Origin: [Flexibacter] sp. ATCC 35208
Lineage (GTDB): Bacteria; Bacteroidota; Bacteroidia; Chitinophagales; Chitinophagaceae
Length of the DNA stretch: 64,000 bases
Assembly (NCBI RefSeq): GCF_001975825.1
Contig: NZ_MTKN01000047.1
Span: 1 to 64,000 of the forward strand
Direction of reading: 5' to 3'
Shown here: piece by piece, positions 7,794 through 15,783 of the stretch
Layout of the letters: each line of letters starts with the position of its first letter
Numbering within the stretch: the stretch's first letter is position 1
Translations under genes and position numbers: made by a program
The notes under the pieces: model-generated
The model's database searches: none
The model's input: the letters and a program-made list of their open reading frames with translations, nothing else
What the model was told of the DNA's origin: nothing

Positions 7794-8276
7794 ATGCCCA
7801 CTATCAGAACAATGGAACAGCGAGACAATAGCGCACTCGCAAAAATAATCAGGGACATCTTCATTGAATTCGACGCACCTTTGATCGGAACAGTTTATGA
7901 CGATCCGAATACAGATAGATTGTATGAAGTTTTCCAACACCCCGGATGTGTTTATTATTTAGCAGAAGAAAATGGAGAAGTATTAGGAGGATGTGGATTG
8001 TACCCTACAGATGGATTGCCGGATAAATGTGCAGAACTCGTGAAGTTTTATCTTTCTCCTGCAGCACGTGGAAAAGGATTAGGGAAAATATTAATGGAGC
8101 AGGCTATTGCCGCGGCACCCGGATTGGGATATAAGGAGATCTATTTAGAAACATTTGATCAACTGGCGACTGCGGTGGGAATGTATGAGAAAGCAGGATT
8201 TAGAACACTGGAAAAACCGGTGGGAAATTCAGGACATTATAATACCACCCTGTGGATGATAATGGACGTGAAATAA
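7794..8276 (+). CDS. GNAT family N-acetyltransferase
   Basis: A 160-residue GNAT acyltransferase. The acetyl-CoA binding motif A is seen as LSPAARGKGLGKILMEQAI (about residues 86-104), followed by the motif B region EIYLETFDQLATAVGMYEKAGF. It transfers an acetyl group from acetyl-CoA to an amine; the substrate is unknown. The open frame begins at a TTG at 7791, but the ATG at 7794 is the more likely start. A bidirectional hairpin follows immediately. Confidence 0.85.
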   Translation: MPTIRTMEQRDNSALAKIIRDIFIEFDAPLIGTVYDDPNTDRLYEVFQHPGCVYYLAEENGEVLGGCGLYPTDGLPDKCAELVKFYLSPAARGKGLGKILMEQAIAAAPGLGYKEIYLETFDQLATAVGMYEKAGFRTLEKPVGNSGHYNTTLWMIMDVK

Positions 8277-8278
8277 AC

Positions 8279-8314
8279 AAACCAGTTTTGCCATAAATGG
8301 CAAAACCGGTTTAC
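8279..8314. terminator. Bidirectional terminator
   Basis: A near-perfect 16-base inverted repeat, AAACCAGTTTTGCCA / TGGCAAAACCGGTTT, with a 4-base loop. It sits between the convergent GNAT gene and the small gene at 8311-8550, whose stop it overlaps. Confidence 0.75.
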
Positions 8315-8550
8315 TTTAAAGGACGTTTCTTTGTATCCGGCACCCTATATTTCTTTTCAGGAGTCAGCGACCACTCCGCTTCAAACCGCCCCCGCACATT
8401 CTCCACCTCACCATCACTCATATCCAACAGTACCGTCTGCGGCAGCAGACTACCATCAATAATATTCACGCCACAAATATGTAAAGTCTCCTTTACCTGC
8501 TGTGAATCAGGAATACCTTTACCCCTGTATTGTAATATATAGTTTGCCAT
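8311..8550 (-). CDS. Small protein paired with subtilase, possibly I9-like
   Basis: A 79-residue protein without a signal peptide, encoded 9 bases after the subtilase gene and so surely co-transcribed with it. The pattern ANYILQYRGKG, an amphipathic stretch (DSQQVKETLHICGVNIID), then LLPQTVLLDMSDGEVENVRGRF resembles the beta-alpha-beta layout of peptidase inhibitor I9 / subtilisin prodomains. The neighbouring subtilase carries a comparable segment at about residues 60-100 (VKVIDSIQENGAKLVQLSQE). It could be a stand-alone chaperone or inhibitor. This is an inference from pattern and position; no family was confirmed. Confidence 0.65.
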   Translation of the reverse strand: MANYILQYRGKGIPDSQQVKETLHICGVNIIDGSLLPQTVLLDMSDGEVENVRGRFEAEWSLTPEKKYRVPDTKKRPLK

Positions 8551-8559
8551 AACAATGAA

Positions 8560-10056
8560 TTATTTTTCTTCTGTCAACATACCTTTTCCCTCATAATTCG
8601 CACCAAATCCCATAAATTGAATCTTTGTTGAAAGATATTTCATCATCTCATCTGCCCTTGCTGAAGCTCTTGGCAAAGCCAAAATATCAGGCGCATCCGC
8701 CAATACCCGCGCTGCCATACCTACCGCCGCCGGACAAGCCATACTCGTACCATCCATGATCGCATACAAATCATCCGGAAAGGTAGATATAATTCCCACC
8801 CCAGGAGCTGTCAAATCCGTTTCCACACCTATATTGGAAAAGTCTGCTATAAAGTTAGCCTTATCTGTACCATATGGTGACTTTACAATCCCTGTTTGTA
8901 CCGTATTTTTTGGAAACGTATTTTTACGCCCCATAGCAGACACGGCTACCGACAGACTGTAATTGGCAGGAAAACTCACCGGTCCCCTATCATCATTGCC
9001 ATTGGCACAAAAACACAATATCCCCGCATTATAAGCCTGCTTGATATAACTACTAATCCCTTCATCCGTTCCTGATTCACCCAGACTCATGTTGATGATA
9101 TCACATTCATCCTGTATCGCCTGCGCCAATCCTTTCATGATGTAAAAGTTAGACGCATCGGAATTTTTAGGGAACACCCTGTAACTATAAATTTCCACGC
9201 CGGCAGCCAGTCCATATACCCCCCCATAGGCACTTACAATACCTGCTACGTGGGTCCCATGCCCTTCGCCATTATCTTTATAATCACCAGGATCTTCATT
9301 CGCCACACAATTCAGACCGCCACTTACCACCAGGTCTTTGTGCGGCCCTACACCTGTATCTATAATACCAATGCGGAGCTTCTGCGTAATTTTTGGCCAC
9401 TGTGGTGTGTCGTAAAAATGACGTAAGGAATCGGTGTAACCGGTATCTATTTTCTGCAGTTTGATGGTGAGACTGGTGGCAGAAAAACCCGTTTTGTAAT
9501 ATCCCCAGTACGTATGTTCCGGATACACATAAATCCGCTCTATATTCTTGCTGGCTAAGGTCAGTGAGAGCCTGCCCTTTGCATTGGTATTCCCGGAATC
9601 TCCCGTTCTGTTCTCAAAATCAGTAAATGCAACAATGAAAATACCAGCTATGGGCGTACCGTCTGTATCCGTTACTGTCAGATCCAGTTTTTTAGTGGTC
9701 TTCGTTTTCTTTGCCTTCTGTTGAATAGATTCCCTGAATACCAGCGCTTTCTTGTAAAATTTCTCTTTAATAATACGCAGACCGGGATAGGAGAAACGAA
9801 AATCTGCCAGTTCTTCCTGACTAAGTTGTACGAGCTTGGCACCGTTTTCCTGAATAGAGTCGATGACTTTCACAGGAATTCTCTTTGCAGATTTTTCAGG
9901 TCCGCGGGTTTTCAGGCTAACGGCCTCCCTGCTTACTGCGGGTTCTAACACAGCTGTCAGGAAGTTTTCAACTTTAGGATTCGTGTCGGCAGTAGTTTGA
10001 GTGTCTGTGACGGGCAGCAGGATGTAGTTACCGGTCTTTGATTTGCTCTTTGCCAT
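8560..10056 (-). CDS. Subtilisin-like serine peptidase (S8) with inserted beta-sandwich domain
   Basis: A 498-residue subtilase. The catalytic triad is complete: Asp233 in IGIIDTGVGPH, His269 in GHGTHVAGI and Ser438 in GTSMACP. Residues about 60-105 look like an I9-type prodomain. Residues about 123-200 (LDLTVTDTDGTPIAGIFIVAF) form a carboxypeptidase-regulatory-like beta-sandwich between prodomain and catalytic domain. Remarkably, the N-terminus (MAKSKSKTGNYILLPVTD) is not a signal peptide, so the enzyme is either cytoplasmic or leaves the cell by an unusual path. The downstream small gene may encode its inhibitor. The substrate is unknown. The last 40 residues hold no sorting domain. Confidence 0.87.
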   Translation of the reverse strand: MAKSKSKTGNYILLPVTDTQTTADTNPKVENFLTAVLEPAVSREAVSLKTRGPEKSAKRIPVKVIDSIQENGAKLVQLSQEELADFRFSYPGLRIIKEKFYKKALVFRESIQQKAKKTKTTKKLDLTVTDTDGTPIAGIFIVAFTDFENRTGDSGNTNAKGRLSLTLASKNIERIYVYPEHTYWGYYKTGFSATSLTIKLQKIDTGYTDSLRHFYDTPQWPKITQKLRIGIIDTGVGPHKDLVVSGGLNCVANEDPGDYKDNGEGHGTHVAGIVSAYGGVYGLAAGVEIYSYRVFPKNSDASNFYIMKGLAQAIQDECDIINMSLGESGTDEGISSYIKQAYNAGILCFCANGNDDRGPVSFPANYSLSVAVSAMGRKNTFPKNTVQTGIVKSPYGTDKANFIADFSNIGVETDLTAPGVGIISTFPDDLYAIMDGTSMACPAAVGMAARVLADAPDILALPRASARADEMMKYLSTKIQFMGFGANYEGKGMLTEEK

Positions 10057-10132
10057 AACAGGTAGTTTTTTGAGTAAATGGAATTCTTCTAATGGTATAA
10101 AAGTTAACTATATGAATGTACTAAAGAAATAG

Positions 10133-10315
10133 CTAATCGTATCTGAACTTATTAAAATGAGCCAAATCATCAAAACCAAGCTGACGCGCAATCTCCTTCA
10201 TACTCGCCCCTGAATAGGGAGCCTGTCGCCTGACCTCGGGCACGACCCGTTGCCTGATATGATGACTCGCAGGAAAACCGGAGACCTTCTTCACCATTTC
10301 ATTCAGATATCCCTC
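10133..10315 (-). pseudogene. AraC-family C-terminal remnant
   Basis: The minus-strand reading gives about 60 residues closely related to the C-terminal DNA-binding domain of the intact AraC gene at 10521: GYLNEMVKKVSGFPASHHIR against NYLNEIVKKITGYPASHHIR, then SMKEIARQLGFDDLAHFNKF against CMKEVAWNLGFSDIAHFSKF. It begins right after two stop codons and ends at TAG (10133-10135), so neither the cupin half nor the last helix remains. It points away from the intact paralog and is presumably a decayed duplicate. The surrounding 10057-10520 holds otherwise only the palindromes described separately. Confidence 0.75.
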
Positions 10316-10381
10316 CTACTACACTGGAGTCAAAAATGAGAAAACCGGGGATCCGGAAACAACATTTCCCGATCGACTAAA

Positions 10382-10427
10382 TAACGATATTTCGCACCAA
10401 TTTTAATAATATAACGATATATCGTTA
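10382..10427. promoter_or_regulatory. 16-bp palindrome upstream of AraC gene
   Basis: TAACGATATATCGTTA (10412-10427) is a perfect palindrome, and the 10-mer ATAACGATAT also occurs at 10381-10390, exactly 30 bases upstream. It lies about 95 bases before the AraC start. The form suits a dimeric repressor; which regulator binds is unknown. Confidence 0.45.
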
Positions 10428-10520
10428 ATTTCAAAATCGGCACCTATTCATAAATAATTGATTTACAATCATATTTAGTTAGGCACAGGATGTGACACTT
10501 TCAGGCAAAACACAGCTATC

Positions 10521-11420
10521 ATGAAATATCCTGAATATTTTCCTTTGGTGGAATTTAAACAGAAGGAAGCTGATCTTCCTTTTGAAATCCATCCCTTCCG
10601 GTGGGATGATGAATCTGTCAGAGCGCATAACGCGCTTCCTCACCGTCAGAACTTTATTGAGATCATCTGGATAACAAAAGGTCACAGCACGCTGATAGTA
10701 GATTTGCAAAAGTATGAGATGCCCGCCAATAGTGTTTACTGTGTTACTTCCGGACAAATCCATCAGCTGGTTGGGAATGAACATACTGAGGGGTACATTT
10801 ATCAGTTCACGGAAGACTTCCTGTATATGGGAAAGCATGAGTTTGATCTGATGTATCATTCGGGTTTGTTTCAGGCGTTTTCGCGATCGGCAGGCATAAC
10901 CGTTGATAGCGAGATAGCGGTGGAAATGAAAGAGATTACATTGAAGATGATGCGGGAGGCGGATAATTTGTATTTATTGCGGACGGAGTTGATGCGGAGG
11001 TATCTGAAGATCTTTTTGATTTATTTGACAAGACAGCTGAGAGGGACTTTGCAGACGACGATTCAGACGAGGAATATTGAATTGGTGGAGAAGTTCAAGA
11101 ATATGGTGGAGGCGATGTTTAAGAGTAAGAAAAAGGTGGCGGATTTTGCGAGGGGGTTGTCAGTCACGCCAAATTATCTGAATGAGATTGTGAAGAAGAT
11201 TACGGGATATCCGGCGAGTCATCATATCAGGCAAAGGATTGTATTGGAGGCCAAGCGGCAGGCAGCGTATTCAGATGTGTGTATGAAGGAGGTGGCGTGG
11301 AATCTGGGGTTTTCTGATATTGCGCATTTTAGTAAGTTTTTTAAGAATTCGACTGGGACAAATTTTTCTGATTTTAAGAAGGAGTGCCTGGTATTTGCTT
11401 CTACACCCCCTGAAAATTAG
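10521..11420 (+). CDS. AraC family transcriptional regulator
   Basis: A 299-residue AraC/XylS regulator. Residues about 20-120 are a cupin-like sensor domain (HNALPHRQNFIEIIWITKG, then YCVTSGQIHQL). Residues about 195-292 hold the double helix-turn-helix (FARGLSVTPNYLNEIVKKIT and MKEVAWNLGFSDIAHFSKFF). Such proteins activate nearby genes in answer to a small molecule. The target is not obvious; the esterase at 11515 is convergent and separated by a terminator. A decayed paralog lies upstream on the other strand, and a palindrome sits in the promoter region. Confidence 0.88.
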   Translation: MKYPEYFPLVEFKQKEADLPFEIHPFRWDDESVRAHNALPHRQNFIEIIWITKGHSTLIVDLQKYEMPANSVYCVTSGQIHQLVGNEHTEGYIYQFTEDFLYMGKHEFDLMYHSGLFQAFSRSAGITVDSEIAVEMKEITLKMMREADNLYLLRTELMRRYLKIFLIYLTRQLRGTLQTTIQTRNIELVEKFKNMVEAMFKSKKKVADFARGLSVTPNYLNEIVKKITGYPASHHIRQRIVLEAKRQAAYSDVCMKEVAWNLGFSDIAHFSKFFKNSTGTNFSDFKKECLVFASTPPEN

Positions 11421-11421
11421 T

Positions 11422-11465
11422 CCCCAAAAATCGCTTTTACCTTCGGCAAAAGCGATTTTTTGGGG
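11422..11465. terminator. Bidirectional terminator
   Basis: Arms CCCCAAAAATCGCTTTT (11422-11438) and AAAAGCGATTTTTTGGGG (11448-11465) pair almost fully around a short loop, between the AraC gene and the convergent esterase gene. Confidence 0.85.
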
Positions 11466-11514
11466 CGTAGTGGCCTGCAGCTGGCTTTTAATGTTTATAA
11501 TTTTATGAAAGCCT

Positions 11515-12576
11515 TTATTTTATGAATGCTTTGATGAATGCACCAGCATGTAACATCGCATCTTGTGTACTAGGTACTGTCGCCAGTGGATTCAACAGCC
11601 CCCAATCGTGGATGGTAGTGCTATAATCTACAAGTGTAGTGGTTACCCCTGCAGCATCCAGTTTGTGTGCATAAGCAGTGCCTTCATCATGCAGTACATC
11701 ATTACCTGCTACCATTACCAATGCTGGTGGTAAACCTTTCAGTTGTTCGGTGGTAGCCTGTAATGGAGATGCGTAGATATCTTTACGCCTTGCAGCATCA
11801 GGCAGGTAGTTATCCCAGAACCATACCATCATGCTCTTTGTGAGGAAACGGCCGGTGGCATATTTATTATAAGATTCAGTTTCGAAGTTAGCATCTGTCA
11901 CTGGCCAGAACATCAGCTGGAACCTTATTTCAGGACCTTTCTTATCTTTGGCCATGAGCGCTACTACAGCGGTCATGTTACCACCTACGCTATTACCTGC
12001 GATACCCAGTTTTTTGCTGTCTACATTGATTTCTTTACCATGTGCAGCTACCCATTTTGTTGCAGCATATGCCTGGTTAATTGCTACAGGATATTTTGCT
12101 TCAGGAGAAGGTGTATAATTTACGAAAACCGCTACAGCGCCGGAACCTACTACCAGGTCACGTACCAGACGCTGGTGTGTTGGAAAATCGCCCAGTACCC
12201 ATCCACCACCATGGAAAAACATAAATACAGGCAACTGCCCTTTTACACCTACAGGACGAACGATGTTTAATTTAATAGACTCACCATCTTCAGTGATTGT
12301 CTTTTCAGACACTTCGATGCCAGACAGATCAACTTTTACAGATTCCTGTGCACCTGTCAGTACTGCGCGTGCATCTTTTGGAGAGAGGGTCTCGATTGGA
12401 GCACCACCACTTGTATTGAGGGCATGTAGAAAACCTTTTACACGGGTTTCAATGGCGGGGTCTTTGTCCGGATCTAACGGTGTAATGGTTTGTGCTCTCA
12501 TGTTCATTGCGTTGAATGTGAAAGCTGTCATTAACAGGAATGCAGCGGCTTTGTTCACTCGTTTGATTTGTTTCAC
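11515..12576 (-). CDS. Secreted alpha/beta hydrolase (HSL-like esterase)
   Basis: A 353-residue esterase of the hormone-sensitive-lipase type. The signal peptide runs to about residue 28 (NAMNMRAQ). The oxyanion motif HGGGW lies near residue 121, the nucleophile in GNSVGG near 195 (GNS rather than the more usual GDS), the acid in AGNDVLHDEG near 290 and the histidine in IHDW near 322. It would hydrolyse short-chain esters in the periplasm or outside. It is a single-gene unit, divergent from the GNAT gene at 12864. The intergenic region of 287 bases contains no other gene I can support. Confidence 0.87.
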   Translation of the reverse strand: MKQIKRVNKAAAFLLMTAFTFNAMNMRAQTITPLDPDKDPAIETRVKGFLHALNTSGGAPIETLSPKDARAVLTGAQESVKVDLSGIEVSEKTITEDGESIKLNIVRPVGVKGQLPVFMFFHGGGWVLGDFPTHQRLVRDLVVGSGAVAVFVNYTPSPEAKYPVAINQAYAATKWVAAHGKEINVDSKKLGIAGNSVGGNMTAVVALMAKDKKGPEIRFQLMFWPVTDANFETESYNKYATGRFLTKSMMVWFWDNYLPDAARRKDIYASPLQATTEQLKGLPPALVMVAGNDVLHDEGTAYAHKLDAAGVTTTLVDYSTTIHDWGLLNPLATVPSTQDAMLHAGAFIKAFIK

Positions 12577-12863
12577 TTGTAGTTATTTATATTGTGAAAA
12601 TTCCTGCAAATCTATGCCTGTATTGGGCGGGAGTCAATTGATAAATACTGTTTACCCTTGTACATTTCACTGTGTTGAAAATAACCATTATACGTACAGC
12701 GCTTTCGATAATTTGTACAACAGTTGCGATAATCCGGCAATTGGTTATGGAGTTGGTTGCACCTAGCTTTGACCCCATATTGTCTCCATAAAAATCAGGT
12801 ATCCACGTTACTGTTTAACCGCTTCAGCATTTAGTTAAAGCATTATTTTAAAAAATATTAAGA

Positions 12864-13325
12864 ATGAATACTTCATATAGATTAGCGCGGCTGATGGATG
12901 CTGAAGAACTCACCATAATGTCGATGGAACTATACACCGAAATAAGCAGTCGCAAAGACTTTACGGAGAATAAGATTGTGGCTACGCTACGGTTCTATGA
13001 GCAGCATAGTAATATGGGGGAAGTATTGATGATTGAATGTAATGGTGGACTGGCAGGGTACTCGGTGATATTTCGGTTTTGGAGTCAGGAATATGGAGGG
13101 CTGATGGTGGGGGTAGATGAATTATATATCAAAAAGAAATACCGCAGATTAGGGACGGCGAAGCAATTCATCGATCTGTTAATAGATAGTGAACGTATGC
13201 ATCCCCAATTTGCGGGTATTGAGCTGGAAGCGCATTATAGTAATACACTTGCACTTAAACTATTCTCCTCTCTTGGTATTCCTAAGAATAATAACGCTTT
13301 TTATATAAAGCTGCTCAAGGAGTAA
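12864..13325 (+). CDS. GNAT family N-acetyltransferase
   Basis: A 153-residue acetyltransferase. Motif A is seen as VDELYIKKKYRRLGTAKQFID (about residues 88-108), with the R-R-x-G-T acetyl-CoA loop. The following region, GIELEAHYSNTLALKLFSSLG, is the usual motif B and gives the substrate-side strand. The substrate is unknown. It is a single gene with its own upstream AT-rich leader. Confidence 0.83.
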   Translation: MNTSYRLARLMDAEELTIMSMELYTEISSRKDFTENKIVATLRFYEQHSNMGEVLMIECNGGLAGYSVIFRFWSQEYGGLMVGVDELYIKKKYRRLGTAKQFIDLLIDSERMHPQFAGIELEAHYSNTLALKLFSSLGIPKNNNAFYIKLLKE

Positions 13326-13515
13326 ATACCCCTAATACGTACAAGTTATTCCGCTTAAATGCCATTGCAGGTGTGTGATGGGATGAGCATCTTTGTGTTA
13401 CAATTTATCAGGTTGGCATTGGTTATGATCCGGCTTTTTTTATAGAGGAACAGCCTATTTTTTGAGAGGATGTTGAATGACAGTGTCAAACAATCTATTC
13501 AGAATTTACCTTCCT

Positions 13516-13974
13516 CTACATGGTCGGATGCTGTTCAACCAAGGTCCATGATTGTGAACGAACATCTTTTTTCTTTGCAGCTAATACAATGTTCTCCTCC
13601 GCCTGTGTAATGTATAACTCCGTTCCCTTCACCCGAATCAGGTAACTATTCTTTTCAGCAGGCAGAAATTCATACTGCTGGTCCGCAATAGGTTGCTCTT
13701 CCAGAGATGCTCCTTTTGGTTGTAATGTTTTACCAGAAAAAAGATTCTTTAGCTGGTAGGTCTGGCCTTCTACAATTTTGAAATCCCAGGTCACACATTT
13801 CCAGTTGACTGGAGAGTATGGAACAATGGGGGTACCATTGGCTGTATTCGCATCTTTAATACGGAGTACCATGCCGGAGGCTACGTTCTTAATGGCATAT
13901 GTGCCATGGATGGTCTGAGCATACGTGGTGACAGTGGCTATGATGAGCGCCAATGTACAAAATAAGCTTTTCAT
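13516..13974 (-). CDS. Secreted ricin-type beta-trefoil protein
   Basis: A 152-residue exported protein. The signal peptide ends at TYAQ (residue 20). The mature part matches ricin-B-like beta-trefoil repeats: GTYAIKNVASGMVLRIKDAN, then TWDFKIVEGQTYQLKNLFSGKTL, then SYLIRVKGTELYI and QSWTLVE. Each subdomain shows the aromatic-x-hydrophobic pattern (in place of the classic QxW, TWDF and SWTL are seen). Such domains bind carbohydrate. No catalytic domain is attached, so it is a small lectin or a scaffold. The gene stands alone downstream of the efflux operon's terminator. Confidence 0.7.
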   Translation of the reverse strand: MKSLFCTLALIIATVTTYAQTIHGTYAIKNVASGMVLRIKDANTANGTPIVPYSPVNWKCVTWDFKIVEGQTYQLKNLFSGKTLQPKGASLEEQPIADQQYEFLPAEKNSYLIRVKGTELYITQAEENIVLAAKKKDVRSQSWTLVEQHPTM

Positions 13975-14003
13975 GTTGGATGGATTTTTCTATATCAAAT
14001 ATA

Positions 14004-14040
14004 TAAAAAAGGCAGCGCCATACGGGGAATATGGCGCTGC
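14004..14040 (-). terminator. Efflux operon terminator
   Basis: An 11-base perfect stem (14012-14022 with 14030-14040, GCAGCGCCATA/TATGGCGCTGC) is followed in the leftward direction by a run of six T and AT-rich sequence. It lies 240 bases after the outer-membrane factor gene, so the operon's transcript would include the tandem repeat at 14109-14267. Confidence 0.75.
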
Positions 14041-14108
14041 GGGTTAACAACAACTTATCTACCTATTACAACTGTTATTTTTTTTGATTTTATATAAATC
14101 TGATTCGA

Positions 14109-14267
14109 TCTGGTTCTGATCCCTTCTACTTTTGATCAAATCTAATTCCGACCCTTTCTAATTCTGATCCTATCCAATTCGAATCATTTCTACTGCCGAT
14201 CCCATCTAATTCTGATCCTATCCCAACCAGATCATTTCTACTCCCAATCCATCCAATCAGATCTAAA
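14109..14267. repeat. Degenerate 16-bp tandem repeat, about 10 units
   Basis: Ten consecutive units of 16 bases (one of 15), consensus TCTAATTCTGATCCTA. Two units (14157-14172 and 14205-14220) match the consensus exactly; the others differ by two to seven bases. It fills most of the 307-base gap between the outer-membrane factor gene and the ricin-like gene, in the presumed 3' untranslated part of the efflux transcript. It codes for nothing recognisable. Confidence 0.8.
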
Positions 14268-14281
14268 TCTTTCTTCGCTTC

Positions 14282-15766
14282 TTAATTCCATCCACCCCCC
14301 AGGCTTCTGTACAATTCCACACCAGCACTCAGTTGCTGACGGGTAATATCTGCCTGTGTCAGCTCAGCCTGCAAATATTTTCCCTGTGCAGTGATCACTT
14401 CCAGGTAGTTAGCCATACCGCTGCGGAATAGTAATTGTGCTTGACGGGTAGCCAATTGCGTAGTTTCTACCTGTTGGGAAGCGATGGTTTGCTGCGATTT
14501 CAACTTATCCAGTTTCACGAGTGAATTGCTCACCTCTCCTACTGCATCCAATGCCAGTTGGCGGAAACGGATCACAGCTTCTTCACGCTGAATCTTTGCT
14601 ACTTCCAATTGTGTTTTCAATTGTCTGTGCTGAAACAATGGCTGAGTGATACCTGCAGCAGCTACTCCAAACAGGGAAGCCGGCACGGTGAACCAGTCAC
14701 TCGCTTTGAAAGCATTCAATCCGCCGGTGGCAGTGAGGGTCAGAGTGGGATACATACTCCCCTGCGCCACACCTACTTTTGCATTGGCAGCTACCAGCGC
14801 CATCTCTCCTGCTCTCACATCCGGACGCTTGCTGATCAGATTGGCAGGAATACCTACCGGCAATGATTCGCGCATCAGGTTAGTACTCAGTTGCTGACTA
14901 CGTACGATGGTACCTGGTAATTCACCTGTGAGGATACGCAGGGAATTTTCCTGGATAGCCAGTGCCTGTTCAAGCTGAGGTATGAGCAGGGCGGCTGTTT
15001 GCTGTTGGGCAATGGCCTGCTGTACACCTAGTTCTGTTACTTCGCCCGCTGTTTTTTGCAGGCGGATCATCTGCACAATGGTATCGCTCAGCGACAGGCT
15101 GTTTTTAGCTACCTTTAACTGTGCATCCAGCATAAGCATGTTATAATATGCATTGGCGATATCTGATACGAGGGTGGTTTGCACAGCATGTGCTCCTTCG
15201 TAGGTTTCCAGATAACTGGCCAGTGCTGCTTCTTTTTGTCTTCTGATCTTGCCCCACACATCTATCTCCCAGGATACTGCTGCATTCAATGAATAGTCTT
15301 CGATATGATCGGTACCCAGGAATGAACTAAGGCTAAGTCCATTCAAACTGTTATCAGACGGATTGGTGGTATTCGCGGATACATTCAGCGTGGCAGTTGG
15401 CAACCAGGCTGACTTTGCCTCCTTTAAGTAGGCAGATGATTCTTCGATTCGTTTTACAGCCAGCTGCAGGTCGTAGTTGCCACTCAGGCCTGCGGCGATC
15501 AGCCTTTGTAGTGTCGTATCGGCAAAGAAGTTCTTCCATGGTATCTCCGCTATACTGGTATCTGAAGGAGCTTTACCACCGCCAGCAGTGCTGGTACCTG
15601 AAGCAGCCTTATCGCCAGCAGCACTCGTACCTGAAGAGGCATTGTCGCCAAACCGCTCCGGCAGTACCAGGGCAGGCTGTTTGTAGTCACGGCCCACCCG
15701 GCAAGCTGCCAGTATAATTATAGCAATGAAGACGGTTAGGACACTGATATATTTTTTAGTCATCAC
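14282..15766 (-). CDS. Outer-membrane efflux lipoprotein (TolC/NodT family)
   Basis: A 494-residue outer-membrane factor of an RND efflux system. A lipoprotein signal with lipobox IILAAC ends near residue 22, then RVGRDYKQP, typical of NodT-type factors. Two OEP repeats make the helical barrel (about 80-280 and 300-490), including NLISKRPDVRAGE near 312. Residues about 42-75 carry an unusual low-complexity insert with three imperfect copies of SGTSxAGxxKA. It is the last gene of the operon, 17 bases after the pump gene, and forms the exit duct across the outer membrane. Confidence 0.9.
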   Translation of the reverse strand: MMTKKYISVLTVFIAIIILAACRVGRDYKQPALVLPERFGDNASSGTSAAGDKAASGTSTAGGGKAPSDTSIAEIPWKNFFADTTLQRLIAAGLSGNYDLQLAVKRIEESSAYLKEAKSAWLPTATLNVSANTTNPSDNSLNGLSLSSFLGTDHIEDYSLNAAVSWEIDVWGKIRRQKEAALASYLETYEGAHAVQTTLVSDIANAYYNMLMLDAQLKVAKNSLSLSDTIVQMIRLQKTAGEVTELGVQQAIAQQQTAALLIPQLEQALAIQENSLRILTGELPGTIVRSQQLSTNLMRESLPVGIPANLISKRPDVRAGEMALVAANAKVGVAQGSMYPTLTLTATGGLNAFKASDWFTVPASLFGVAAAGITQPLFQHRQLKTQLEVAKIQREEAVIRFRQLALDAVGEVSNSLVKLDKLKSQQTIASQQVETTQLATRQAQLLFRSGMANYLEVITAQGKYLQAELTQADITRQQLSAGVELYRSLGGGWN

Positions 15767-15783
15767 TTTTTTCTTTAATTTTT

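Noticed and set aside
12263-12766. 167-codon plus-strand frame opposite the esterase start
   Set aside because: Antisense to the esterase N-terminus and its promoter; composition unlike a protein.
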